Shown piece after piece: positions 27,157 to 34,836 of a stretch of 38,052 nt of DNA (the stretch's first letter is position 1; each line of letters begins with the position of its first letter). The notes under the pieces were generated by a model. That model searched no databases and had not been told where the DNA came from. It worked only from the letters and a program-made list of their open reading frames with translations. Made by a program: the position numbers and the translations under genes. Location of the stretch: contig DVOE01000044.1 of NCBI GenBank assembly GCA_018713795.1, positions 1 to 38,052 of the forward strand, given 5' to 3'. Origin of the DNA: Candidatus Limadaptatus stercoripullorum (GTDB taxonomy: Bacteria; Bacillota; Clostridia; Christensenellales; CAG-917).

Positions 27157-28529
27157 CTGTCGAACTCATAGTTTCCGTAGTGTTTTCCGCGGTGGCTGCG
27201 GTGTGCGCCGCCGTGTGCCTCGTCGTCACGCTGCTGAAAGCCAAAAAGAGGGGCGGAACGGGGACGGCTTCGCCTCTCGATGTCGAGAGCGCGGCGCGCA
27301 GGCTCGAGGAGAGCATATCCTGGCGGCTGGAGGGCACCAAGACCGCCGTGCTCGAAGCTTCGCGTCAAGGTGCGCAGGGGATGAGCAGTCTGCTCGTGCC
27401 CTTCCTCGAGTCCGAAAAGAAGACTGTGGACGCCCTCGCCGAGCAGGTGGACAGGCAGCTCACCGCCGTGCGCGACAACCAGACCAAAAGCGCCGCCGAC
27501 ATCAACGCGCAACTCGAGCGCAAGCTCGAAGCCATGGCGACGAATATGCGCGCCATGCTCGCGGAAGTGCGCGCCGACAACGAAAAACGGCTCGCCGAGG
27601 TGCGTGCCGACAACGAAAAACAGCTCGAAAAGATGCGCGCCACCGTGGATGAGAAGCTCTCCGAGACCCTCGACAAGCGCGTGCAGAACGCTTTTAAGCT
27701 GGTCAGCGACAGGCTGGACAGTGTGCAGAAAGGTTTCGGCGAGATGCAGCAGCTCACCGCCAAGGTCGGCGATCTCAACCGCATATTCGCCGATGTCAAA
27801 AAGCGCGGCAATTGGGGCGAAGTCGCCCTGCAAACTCTGTTCGAGCAGATCCTGAGCCCCGAACAGTACGAGGTGCAGTTCCGCGTCTCCCCGCGGTCGC
27901 AGGAGGCAGTGGATTTCGCCGTCGTCCTGCCCGGGCAGACCGACGAGAGCGTCTATCTCCCCATCGACGCCAAGTTCCCCCTCGAGGATTACAGTCATCT
28001 GGTGGATGCCTCCGAGGAGGGCGACAAGGTGGCGGTGGAGCTTGCCCGAAAGAGGCTGCTCGACAGGGTGAAGAGCGAGGCGAAGAGCATAGCGGCAAAG
28101 TATATCAAACCGCCGCGCACCACCAATTTCGCCGTCATGTATGTCCCCAGCGAGGGCCTTTACGCGGAGATCATGCGCGAAGGCGCTTTTGTCGGTGACC
28201 TGCAGGCGCAATGCGGCGTCACCGTGTGCGGCCCCTCCACCGTGGTGGCGCTGCTCAACAGCCTGCAAGTCGGTTTCACCACCCTCAAGATCCAAAAGCA
28301 GAGCGGCGAGATGCTGAAGCTCATGGTGAAGGTGAAGAGGGACTTCGGCAAATTCACGGAGCTCATCCACACCGTCAAGGTCCGCGCGGAGAGCGTGGTC
28401 AAGGCGGTGGACGACATCGATTTCCGCAATCAGCAGATCGTGCGCAAACTCGACAAGTTCGAGGACATTGAACCGCAGCTGCCCGAAGCGGCGGCGAGTG
28501 TCGATGCCCCCACGGAGGGCGAGGAATGA
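27153..28529 (+). CDS. rmuC: RmuC-family DNA recombination protein
   Basis: This 458-residue protein has one N-terminal membrane helix (about 4-28), a long coiled coil (about 45-190) and the RmuC nuclease-like domain (NWGEVALQTLFEQIL, VDFAVVLPG, LPIDAKFPLEDY, MYVPSEGLYAEI). RmuC limits inversions and rearrangements in E. coli. A short tandem repeat AEVRADNEK (two copies, about 130-150) lies in the coiled coil. The ATG overlaps the cca stop and the gene overlaps the PHP gene by 4 bp. Confidence 0.93.
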   Translation: MTVELIVSVVFSAVAAVCAAVCLVVTLLKAKKRGGTGTASPLDVESAARRLEESISWRLEGTKTAVLEASRQGAQGMSSLLVPFLESEKKTVDALAEQVDRQLTAVRDNQTKSAADINAQLERKLEAMATNMRAMLAEVRADNEKRLAEVRADNEKQLEKMRATVDEKLSETLDKRVQNAFKLVSDRLDSVQKGFGEMQQLTAKVGDLNRIFADVKKRGNWGEVALQTLFEQILSPEQYEVQFRVSPRSQEAVDFAVVLPGQTDESVYLPIDAKFPLEDYSHLVDASEEGDKVAVELARKRLLDRVKSEAKSIAAKYIKPPRTTNFAVMYVPSEGLYAEIMREGAFVGDLQAQCGVTVCGPSTVVALLNSLQVGFTTLKIQKQSGEMLKLMVKVKRDFGKFTELIHTVKVRAESVVKAVDDIDFRNQQIVRKLDKFEDIEPQLPEAAASVDAPTEGEE

Positions 28530-29317
28530 AGGCGGATCTGCACCTCCACACCTCCGCGTCCGACGGCGCTCTTTCCCCCGCCGAGACCGTCGCGCACATC
28601 GCGTCGCTCGGCGCGGAGCTCATCGCCGTCACCGACCACGACACCGTGGACGGCTTGGATGAGGCGGCTGCCGCCGCGCGTGACGCAGGCGTGAAATTCG
28701 TCCCCGGGATAGAGATCTCGGCGCGGTCTAATGGCGAGATCCATATTTTAGGGTACGATATCGATTATAAAAATCCCTTATTCGTGCAGAAACTCCAAGC
28801 CGTCAAGGAGCAGAGGCGGCTGCGTAACATTGCGATAGGCGAGCGGCTCGCGGCGCTCGGCGTGGCACCCGAGATGGATTTCGAGGCAAGGGGAGTCGGA
28901 CGAAAAAACATCGCCGCCGCCATGGTCGCGGAGGGGAAAGTCGCGTCCGTGCAGGAGGCGTTCGACCGTTATCTCGGACAGCAGGGCGCGGCGTATGTCG
29001 CTGCCGAACGCATAACCCCGCTCGCCGCAGTCGGGCTCATCGCCGAGTTCGGCGGGGTGCCCGTGCTCGCGCACCCCAAGAAGTATCTCCTGGCGCGGAC
29101 TCTCGGGTTGCTCACGAGCGGGCTCAGTCCCTTCGGGCTCGCGGGGATCGAGGTGTTTTATCCCGGGCATACCGCCGCCGATATCGCCGCCCTGACCGCA
29201 GAAGCGCGGCGTATGGGACTTATAGTCACAGGCGGCAGCGATTACCACGGCGACGAAGAGAAAAATTTTGTCTGTTCCCTTCCCCCCGACACCCTCCGCG
29301 CCCTCGGCGTGAAGTAA
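28526..29317 (+). CDS. PHP-domain phosphoesterase, RNase AM/TrpH family
   Basis: This 263-residue metal-dependent phosphoesterase has the PHP motifs HLHTSASDG (from residue 6), VTDHDTVDG, PGIEIS, LAHPKK and GGSDYHGD. Members of this branch (YciV/TrpH) are 5'-3' exonucleases on short RNAs, including rRNA 5' ends, and can release phosphate from 3',5'-bisphosphonucleotides. It is the last gene of the tilS operon and is followed by two terminators. Confidence 0.9.
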   Translation: MKADLHLHTSASDGALSPAETVAHIASLGAELIAVTDHDTVDGLDEAAAAARDAGVKFVPGIEISARSNGEIHILGYDIDYKNPLFVQKLQAVKEQRRLRNIAIGERLAALGVAPEMDFEARGVGRKNIAAAMVAEGKVASVQEAFDRYLGQQGAAYVAAERITPLAAVGLIAEFGGVPVLAHPKKYLLARTLGLLTSGLSPFGLAGIEVFYPGHTAADIAALTAEARRMGLIVTGGSDYHGDEEKNFVCSLPPDTLRALGVK

Positions 29318-29319
29318 GC

Positions 29320-29367
29320 GCAGGGGCTCCGCCCCCGCACTCAAATGCAGGGGCGCTGCCCCCGCAC
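29320..29367. repeat. Two 21-bp GC-rich direct repeats
   Basis: 29320-29340 and 29347-29367 differ at three positions. Each has the form GCAGGGG...CCCCGCAC and can fold on itself. They lie directly after the PHP stop codon; the second copy forms the left arm of the terminator that follows. Confidence 0.7.
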
Positions 29368-29404
29368 CCCCGGCGGGGATGTCATCCCCGCGCCCCTATT
29401 TTTT
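29349..29404 (+). terminator. First terminator of the tilS operon
   Basis: Outer stem AGGGGCG/CGCCCCT (29349-29355 with 29391-29397) encloses an 8-bp hairpin (GCGGGGAT/ATCCCCGC region, 29373-29391). A run of six T's ends at 29404. Confidence 0.7.
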
Positions 29405-29413
29405 ATATAAGAT

Positions 29414-29461
29414 TGCGCCGAAGGCGGCGGTAGTACCCGCAGCCTTCGGCGCATTTTTTTT
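29414..29461 (+). terminator. Second, strong terminator of the tilS operon
   Basis: A perfect 12-bp stem (29414-29425 with 29442-29453) is followed by eight T's. The T run includes the first bases of the convergent VanW stop codon at 29460-29462. Confidence 0.9.
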
Positions 29462-30362
29462 AGTAAAAAGTATGGAAGCGCGAAGGTGTAACACCCTCGC
29501 CAACTATATTTTCTTGATTTTCTTGATGGAGGGCGGTGCCGCGACGGATGACGCGGGTCTGCGGCAGATAGCAGTCGCGGCGTATGCGTACGGCGGCGAG
29601 CGCTTTCCCGTCCCTCGAGAATTCCAGCCAGCCTTCCGATCGGAGTCCGTTCCTGCCCGTCAATTCTACGGTCTCGCTGCCCGCGGGGAGGGTCGGGTCG
29701 TCGATATATGTCGTCTTCGCGGGCAGGGTCTCCAGCGTCACCGATCTTCTCCTCACGCTTATCCCGCTCGGCACGCCGCGTATCTCGGCGCGGAGATAGT
29801 TCCCGTCCGCGTACATGCGCAAAGTTATCGGCGCGGGGAGTATGTTCGCGAAGCGCAGGTCGCTCTCCGAGGACACCATGGCGTCGAAGGACGGCGCGAC
29901 ATAGCCGACGGGCAGAGAATGCGGGCGGGAACGGGTGACGACCAGCCCCGCGAGCAGGGCGCAGTTGTACAGCGTCGTGGACACCTGACACACGCCGCCG
30001 CCCGTGCCTTCGACATACTCGCCGTCCTGTATGACATACGCCGTGCGGAAGCCCCTCTCTTCCGTGCGCGCGCCCACCGTGTCGTTGAACGAAAACTCGT
30101 CCTCGGGGAGGATGACGGTGCCGTCGATGAGGCGGGCGGCGAGGGCGATATTATGCTTGCGCCCGTCCGAACTGTCGCCGTAATGCGTGGTGAACGAGGC
30201 GACGAGCCCGTTCGTATCCTCTGCCGAGGCGAGGCGGGGGGCGGAGAAATGTTCCATACTCAGGGATATGCCCGCCGCGGTAAAAAGGAAAACCAACGCG
30301 CCGAGAAGCACATCCCGCGCGCGGCATATTCCCTCCGTCCTTCTTCCGCTCCGCGTCCTCAC
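29460..30362 (-). CDS. VanW-family exported or membrane-anchored protein
   Basis: The 300-residue protein has one hydrophobic N-terminal helix (about 18-36) that would anchor it outside the cell. A VanW domain follows, with FSFNDTVGARTEERGF and the hallmark GGGVCQVSTTLYNCALLAGL. VanW proteins are widespread in Bacillota surface biology; their biochemical role is not established and no van resistance genes are nearby. The start GTG 30362 keeps the signal anchor; no Shine-Dalgarno sequence is visible, and CATACT ends 6 nt upstream. Its stop codon lies in the T run of the convergent terminator. Confidence 0.88.
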   Translation of the reverse strand: MRTRSGRRTEGICRARDVLLGALVFLFTAAGISLSMEHFSAPRLASAEDTNGLVASFTTHYGDSSDGRKHNIALAARLIDGTVILPEDEFSFNDTVGARTEERGFRTAYVIQDGEYVEGTGGGVCQVSTTLYNCALLAGLVVTRSRPHSLPVGYVAPSFDAMVSSESDLRFANILPAPITLRMYADGNYLRAEIRGVPSGISVRRRSVTLETLPAKTTYIDDPTLPAGSETVELTGRNGLRSEGWLEFSRDGKALAAVRIRRDCYLPQTRVIRRGTALHQENQENIVGEGVTPSRFHTFY

Positions 30363-30368
30363 GGGAGT

Positions 30369-30374
30369 AGTATG
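30369..30374 (-). promoter_or_regulatory. Candidate -10 of the VanW gene
   Basis: On the minus strand CATACT (30374-30369) ends exactly 6 nt before the GTG start, as in the leaderless promoters. The -35 region 17 nt further up is poor. Confidence 0.4.
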
Positions 30375-30417
30375 CGCGGGGAGAGGCGGGCTATGCCGGT
30401 CCCCAATGCCGCCCGTA

Positions 30418-30446
30418 TTGACACGCCCGCGCCCGCGTAATATAAT
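30418..30446 (+). promoter_or_regulatory. Perfect consensus promoter of the phosphoglucomutase gene
   Basis: TTGACA (30418-30423), 17-nt spacer, TATAAT (30441-30446): a full sigma-A consensus. The leader would be about 36 nt, with GGAGCG before ATG 30489. High constitutive expression is expected. Confidence 0.9.
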
Positions 30447-30488
30447 TTAGTAAAATTTCGGGCTATCCGCCCGCGTATCGGAGCGAAT

Positions 30489-32231
30489 ATGGACTATATC
30501 GGCGTGTACAAAGAGTGGCTGTCCGAGGACGAACTCACCCCGGAGGAGAAGCGGCGCCTTGAAGAGATGACGGACGGCGAACGCAAGGAGTGCTTTTACG
30601 CGCCCCTCGAGTTCGGCACCGCGGGTATGCGCGGCACCATAGATCTCGGCATCGCGAAGATGAACCGTTTCACCGTGCGCCGCGCCACCAAAGGGCTTGC
30701 GGACTTCATCCTCTCGCTCGGCGAGGCGGCGGCAAAAAGGGGAGTCGTCATCGCCTACGACACCAGGCGCTGCTCGGCGGAGTTCGCGGTGCTCGCGGCA
30801 AAGACGCTGTCCGCGGCGGGGGTCAGGGCGTATATCTACGAGGATGTCCGTCCCGTGCCCATGTGCTCGTTCGCGGTGCGGCATCTCGGGGCGACGGCAG
30901 GCATAATGATCACCGCTTCGCACAATCCGAAGGAGTACAACGGCTACAAGGTCTACGGCGACGACGGAGCGCAGATGTCGCCCGAATCGACAGCTGAAGT
31001 TGTCAAAATTATCGACAAAACCCCGTATTTCGGCATTAAGACCGCAGAGACAGATATCACGCCCGAGAACATAAAGGGCAAGGACGGCGTGCGGGCGGAC
31101 GAGTTTATCACCGTCATCGGCGAGTCGGTGGACGCGCGGTATTTCGACGCCGTCACCTCGCTCGCGCTCTCGAAAGAAGCCGTCGCCGCGCTCGGCGGGA
31201 CGGTCAAGATAGTTTACACTCCCGTGCACGGCACGGGGTACATGCCGGTCACCAAGGTGCTCGCGAAGATGGGCATCGTGCCCGCGGTCGTGCCCGAACA
31301 GGCGCGTCCCGACACAGAGTTTTCCACCGTCCGCGTGCCCAATCCCGAGGAGGCGGACACCCTTTCCATGGGCGTCGCGCTCGCCGAGGAGATAGGCAGC
31401 GACATAGTCATCGGCACCGATCCCGACGCGGACAGGATGGGCGTCGCGGTGCGCGACAACGAGGGCAAGTTCGTGCTGCTGACCGGCAACCAGATCGGCG
31501 TGCTCATGGAGGAGTATATCCTCCGACGCAGGCGCGAGACGGGCACTCTGCCCAAAAACGGCGCCGTTGTCAAGACCATCGTCACCACCGATCTCGCGAG
31601 AAAGGTGGCGGACAGCTACGGCGTCACCACCTTCGATGTGCTGACCGGGTTCAAGTTCATCGGCGAGAAGATAAAGGAGTGGGAGACCTCGGGCGAGTTC
31701 ACCTATCTCTTCGGGTTCGAGGAGAGTTACGGATCGCTTGCGGGCACCTACGCCCGCGACAAGGACGCCGTCGCGGCGGCGATGATCTTTGCCGAGATGG
31801 TCTGCTACTACGCGGGGCTTGGACTCAAAGTCTACGATGTGTTGCAGGACATGTTCAGGCGGTTCGGCTACTACAGCGAGCAGGCGATATCCATCGCCTT
31901 CGCGGGCGTAGGCGGCATGGACAAGATGCGCGGCATAATGCAGAAGCTGCGAGAGGAAGGGCTCACCTCGGTGGACGGCGCTCGGGTCGCCGCGACCGAC
32001 GATCTGCTCGCAGGGGTCAGGCACTTCGCGGACGGGGAGGACTGTCCGACGGGGCTTCCCGCTACCAACGCGCTCAAACTTCATCTCGCGGGCGGGGATT
32101 GGGTGTGCGTGCGTCCTTCGGGCACCGAACCCAAACTCAAGATCTACGCCTCCGCCGCCGCAGAGAGCTACGCGGGCGCGAGGAGCAGGGCGGCGGGCTA
32201 TCTCGCCTTCATGAAAAAGTGCACCGCGTGA
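30489..32231 (+). CDS. pgcA: Alpha-phosphoglucomutase (PgcA-type phosphohexomutase)
   Basis: This enzyme interconverts glucose-1-P and glucose-6-P (or mannose phosphates), feeding cell-wall precursors and glycogen. The 580-residue protein matches Bacillus PgcA in length. It has the phosphoserine loop TASHNPKEYNGYK with Ser144, the metal loop TDPDADRMG, the sugar loop GFEESYGSLAG and the phosphate loop RPSGTEPKLKIY. Its stop codon falls in the first of three 17-bp tandem repeats. It is a single-gene unit between its promoter and a shared bidirectional terminator. Confidence 0.94.
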   Translation: MDYIGVYKEWLSEDELTPEEKRRLEEMTDGERKECFYAPLEFGTAGMRGTIDLGIAKMNRFTVRRATKGLADFILSLGEAAAKRGVVIAYDTRRCSAEFAVLAAKTLSAAGVRAYIYEDVRPVPMCSFAVRHLGATAGIMITASHNPKEYNGYKVYGDDGAQMSPESTAEVVKIIDKTPYFGIKTAETDITPENIKGKDGVRADEFITVIGESVDARYFDAVTSLALSKEAVAALGGTVKIVYTPVHGTGYMPVTKVLAKMGIVPAVVPEQARPDTEFSTVRVPNPEEADTLSMGVALAEEIGSDIVIGTDPDADRMGVAVRDNEGKFVLLTGNQIGVLMEEYILRRRRETGTLPKNGAVVKTIVTTDLARKVADSYGVTTFDVLTGFKFIGEKIKEWETSGEFTYLFGFEESYGSLAGTYARDKDAVAAAMIFAEMVCYYAGLGLKVYDVLQDMFRRFGYYSEQAISIAFAGVGGMDKMRGIMQKLREEGLTSVDGARVAATDDLLAGVRHFADGEDCPTGLPATNALKLHLAGGDWVCVRPSGTEPKLKIYASAAAESYAGARSRAAGYLAFMKKCTA

Positions 32232-32274
32232 TCGGCTCCGCCGCGTGATCGGCTCCGCCGCGTGATCGGCTCCG
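32224..32274. repeat. Three perfect 17-bp tandem repeats over the pgcA stop codon
   Basis: CCGCGTGATCGGCTCCG occurs three times without mismatch (32224-32240, 32241-32257, 32258-32274). The first copy holds the TGA stop (32229-32231). The length is not a multiple of three, so a gain or loss would not simply extend the protein. It is probably slippage-prone. Confidence 0.95.
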
Positions 32275-32299
32275 CCGAGCAGGCGGTTCGCGATAAAAC

Positions 32300-32335
32300 A
32301 AAAAACGCTCCCCGACGGGGGAGCGTTTTGTTTTT
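32300..32335. terminator. Bidirectional terminator between pgcA and degV
   Basis: A GC stem (32306-32313 with 32318-32325, loop GACG) is extended by A/T pairs on both sides. It gives TTTTGTTTTT on the plus strand and a T-rich run on the minus strand. It serves the convergent pgcA and degV genes. Confidence 0.88.
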
Positions 32336-32346
32336 GATTTTCCGCG

Positions 32347-33231
32347 TCAGATCCCGCGGTCGGTCTTGTTCTTTGCGAGATAGATGAGCGCGAGCATGCC
32401 TTTCCCGCAGTGGCTGCCGATGATGGGACCCAGCTCCGAGATGACGACATTCTGCTCGCCGAAGGTCTCGTTCACTCTCTCTTTGAGGCGCAGGGCGTCG
32501 TCGAGGCAGTCGCCGTGACCTATGAAGATGACCTCGTTTTTGTAGCCGCCGTCGTCGTGTTTCATCTTGTCCACGAGCGACCTTATGGCGATCTTCCTGC
32601 CCATGACATTTGCGATATTCACGAGCGCGCCGTTCTCGTCCACCATGATGATGGGCTTGAGTTTCATGACCTGCCCGACCACGGCGGAGCCTCGTTTGAG
32701 CCTGCCGCCGCGATAGAGGTGCATGAGGTCGTCCACGGTGAAGGCGTGCCCGATATGATCGCGGAGCTCGGTGACATAAGCGGCGTTCTCGCCCATGCTC
32801 GCGCCCTCGCGCCGCTTTTTGAGCGCGTACCAGGCGAGCATCCCGAGACCCACGCTCGCGCACTTGGAATCTATGACTACGACCCTTCTTTCGGGGAAGT
32901 CGGTCTTGAGTTTGTTCGCCGCTTCCACGCAGGAGGCGTAGCATCCCGACATCGCGGCGGGGAAGGAGAGATGGAGTATGTCCTTGCCCGTGCGTTTCAG
33001 GATATCCGCAAAGTAGTCGTACACCACCGCCGTCGGCACCATGGAAGTCGACGCCGTCTTGCCCGACGCGAGCAGCGAGAAAAATTCGTGAGCGGGAAGA
33101 TACGCCTGGGTCTTGCCGTCGTACTCGACGCCGTCGATCGCGTAGCTCATGGGCATTATGTAAAAATCGTCCTCCATGAGTTCGGGCGGATAGTCGGCGG
33201 TGAGATCGGTTGTAATAATATAATCGCTCAC
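32347..33231 (-). CDS. DegV-family fatty-acid-binding protein
   Basis: DegV/FakB-type proteins bind a fatty acid and, in Bacillota, present it to the FakA kinase for phospholipid synthesis. The 294-residue protein begins VSDYIITTDLTADYPPEL and has TASTSMVPT, the SFPAAMSGCYAS segment, VIDSKCASVGLG and the LYRGGRLKRGSA segment. fakA is not in the window. The GTG start at 33231 is fixed by a strong promoter whose -10 ends 6 nt before it; no ribosome-binding site exists. A much longer minus-strand ORF upstream is the shadow of the ZIP gene. Confidence 0.92.
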   Translation of the reverse strand: MSDYIITTDLTADYPPELMEDDFYIMPMSYAIDGVEYDGKTQAYLPAHEFFSLLASGKTASTSMVPTAVVYDYFADILKRTGKDILHLSFPAAMSGCYASCVEAANKLKTDFPERRVVVIDSKCASVGLGMLAWYALKKRREGASMGENAAYVTELRDHIGHAFTVDDLMHLYRGGRLKRGSAVVGQVMKLKPIIMVDENGALVNIANVMGRKIAIRSLVDKMKHDDGGYKNEVIFIGHGDCLDDALRLKERVNETFGEQNVVISELGPIIGSHCGKGMLALIYLAKNKTDRGI

Positions 33232-33237
33232 GATGTA

Positions 33238-33266
33238 AACATAGCATTGAAGTCGGATTTTGTCAA
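33238..33266 (-). promoter_or_regulatory. Leaderless-type promoter of degV
   Basis: On the minus strand: perfect TTGACA (33266-33261), 17-nt spacer, TATGTT (33243-33238), 6 nt, GTG. This is the clearest leaderless arrangement in the window because the -35 is a full match. Confidence 0.8.
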
Positions 33267-33307
33267 CGCGTGCGCGGCGCAAAAACCGCCTTGACAGGGG
33301 GAATTTC

Positions 33308-34078
33308 GTGAGCGAGGGACTTATCGTCATCTGTCTTTCCGCGGCGGCGGGCATAGTCGGCACCGGGCTGGGCGGCGCGCTAGGGGCGCTGCTCGGAGGG
33401 GGCGGCGAAAGGACGGCGGCGGGCGCCATGGGGTTCGCGTCGGGCATAATGATAGGATTGTCCGCCTTCGAGATGCTCCCTTCCGCCGCCGGCGCGCTCT
33501 CGGGCGTCATGAGCGAAACGCCCGCCGTGTTTGCTGCCGCCGCGATCGCGCTGATCGGAGCCGCTCTCGTAATGCTCGCAGAAAGGGCGCTCGACCGCGC
33601 TTCGGCAGGCAGGGGAGCGGGGAACAGCGGGCAGGGCGGCGGACGCCTCACCCGCGCGGGGATCGCCGCCGCGATAGTCATCGCTCTCCACAATCTTCCC
33701 GAGGGCGTTGCGATAGGCGGCACGGGCGCCGCCGAACTGTCGGGCGGGATCACCGTCGCGCTCATGATCGCGCTCCACGATGTCCCCGAGGGGATGGCGA
33801 TAGGCGCGCCGCTCGCGGGCGGAGGAGTGCGCGCGGGGCGCGCGATACTCGCCGCCGCGGCGTCGGGGATAACGACGGTCATCGGCGCGGCGATCGGACT
33901 TGCCGCGGGTTCGGTCGCATGGGCGGGCGCGGTCGCTGTCGCGGCAGCCGCAGGCTCAATGCTCGCGGCGACCTTCTCCTCGCTGCTCCCCGAGACTTAC
34001 GCGCTCTCGGACTCCCGCCCGCCCGTCTTCGCCGTCCTTCTCGGGATCGCGGCGGCGCTCTGCTTTTCGCTCGTCTGA
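33308..34078 (+). CDS. ZIP-family metal transporter
   Basis: This 256-residue membrane protein of about eight helices imports divalent metals such as zinc or iron. It has the paired helix 4 and 5 metal-site motifs HNLPEGVAIG and HDVPEGMAIG. The hydrophilic loop between helices 3 and 4 is short and Gly/Arg-rich and lacks His, so loop metal sensing is unlikely. GTG 33308 follows AGGGGGA at good spacing. It is divergent from degV; its own promoter is not obvious. A stem-loop and tRNA-Pro on the other strand follow. Confidence 0.9.
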   Translation: MSEGLIVICLSAAAGIVGTGLGGALGALLGGGGERTAAGAMGFASGIMIGLSAFEMLPSAAGALSGVMSETPAVFAAAAIALIGAALVMLAERALDRASAGRGAGNSGQGGGRLTRAGIAAAIVIALHNLPEGVAIGGTGAAELSGGITVALMIALHDVPEGMAIGAPLAGGGVRAGRAILAAAASGITTVIGAAIGLAAGSVAWAGAVAVAAAAGSMLAATFSSLLPETYALSDSRPPVFAVLLGIAAALCFSLV

Positions 34079-34082
34079 GGCA

Positions 34083-34109
34083 AAACAAAAAGAGCGCACC
34101 CGGCGCTCT
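34083..34109 (-). terminator. Terminator of the tRNA-Pro unit
   Basis: A perfect 7-bp stem AGAGCGC/GCGCTCT (34091-34097 with 34103-34109) is followed on the minus strand by TTTTTGTTTTG. It lies 6 bp past the tRNA 3' end. The plus side has only a short T run, so it may also weakly end the ZIP transcript. Confidence 0.85.
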
Positions 34110-34114
34110 CTTTG

Positions 34115-34191
34115 TGGTCGGAGTGGCGAGATTCGAACTCGCGGCCTTACGGTCCCGAACCGTACGCGCTACCAAACTGCGCTACACCCCG
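34115..34191 (-). tRNA. tRNA-Pro(CGG)
   Basis: This 77-nt minus-strand tRNA has a 7-bp acceptor stem (CGGGGTG/CACTCCG with one G-U), anticodon stem TACGG/CCGTA, loop TTCGGGA with anticodon CGG (reads CCG), a T-loop GTTCGAATC and encoded CCA. It lies at the end of a leader of partial duplicates of its own 5' end. Confidence 0.95.
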
Positions 34192-34668
34192 AAATAGAAC
34201 TATTCGTTTGTTATGGCAGAGCTCCCGAGCGGAGACTGAGCCTTATGTTTGGTGGCGCGTAGCGCTCACCGAAGGTTTTGCGGCGCACCTCGCAGGGGGC
34301 GGGGATCGCACCGGGTCTCGTTCTCGGCGTGTCGCGTGCGTCGGTCGCCTGCCGCAACCCAAACTGCGCTACACCCCGAAAAAGCTATTCAATTTTATTT
34401 CCGCACATCCCTTCCTCGGGGACGATACTTTATGCTTGGTAGCGCGTAGCGCTCACCGAAGGTCTTGCGGCGCACCTCGCAGGGGGCGGGGATCGCACCG
34501 GGTCTCGTTCTCGGTGTGTCGCGTGCGTCGGTCGTCTGTCGCAACCCAAACTGCGCTACACCCCGAAAGGAACTATTTGTTTGTCATGGCAGAGCGCCCG
34601 AGCGGAGACCGAGCCGAACTGCGCTGCGCTCCGAAAGGCTGCTGAGCGATCCGCTCGGAGCGTATGTA
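34192..34668 (-). repeat. tRNA-Pro leader with duplicated tRNA 5' ends and 139-bp units
   Basis: No protein gene is supported here. Two 139-bp units (34243-34381 and 34430-34568, period 187) differ at six positions, all transitions. Each ends, in minus orientation, with the first roughly 22 nt of tRNA-Pro plus flank. Exact copies of that 22-bp tag are at 34173-34194 (the real gene), 34360-34381 and 34547-34568; a fourth at 34615-34636 has four transitions. Flanks 34197-34242 and 34570-34615 are also about 46-bp copies. The whole block lies between the promoter at 34697-34669 and the tRNA, so it should be transcribed. Confidence 0.85.
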
Positions 34669-34697
34669 ATATTAGCAGTCCCGGCGCGGAATGTCAA
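34669..34697 (-). promoter_or_regulatory. Promoter of the tRNA-Pro transcript
   Basis: On the minus strand: perfect TTGACA (34697-34692), 17-nt spacer, TAATAT (34674-34669). The transcript would begin near 34662 and run about 470 nt through the repeats before reaching tRNA-Pro. Confidence 0.7.
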
Positions 34698-34762
34698 CCG
34701 TTGCCGGACCGGAATTGCGCGGCGCTCTCGCGAGTCACGGGCGGGCGGGGCAAAATTATATG

Positions 34763-34791
34763 TTTACAATACGCGCGCGGGGGAGTAAGAT
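34763..34791 (+). promoter_or_regulatory. Promoter of the epimerase-like gene
   Basis: TTTACA (34763-34768), 17-nt spacer, TAAGAT (34786-34791). The leader of about 40 nt contains a GC-rich hairpin (CGGCG...CGCCG) and then GGAGGGGG before ATG 34837. Confidence 0.6.
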
Positions 34792-34836
34792 ATAGTCAAA
34801 GTTATAGCGGCGGTCGCGCCGCGTACGGAGGGGGAC

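Noticed and set aside
30447..32450. 667-residue minus-strand ORF opposite pgcA
   Set aside because: pgcA has all four phosphohexomutase loops and a consensus promoter; the antisense frame also runs through the terminator.
33232..33882. N-terminal extension of degV to 511 residues
   Set aside because: The extra residues overlap the ZIP gene on the other strand and lie upstream of the degV promoter, so they would not be transcribed from it.
34192..34636. Additional full tRNA genes in the tRNA-Pro leader
   Set aside because: Only the first 20 or so nucleotides match; no anticodon arm, T-arm or 3' acceptor strand can be completed.
34112..34645. 177-residue plus-strand ORF across tRNA-Pro and its leader
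   Set aside because: It is translated antisense tRNA and repeats (the WSEWRDSNSRPYGPEP type of spurious protein).
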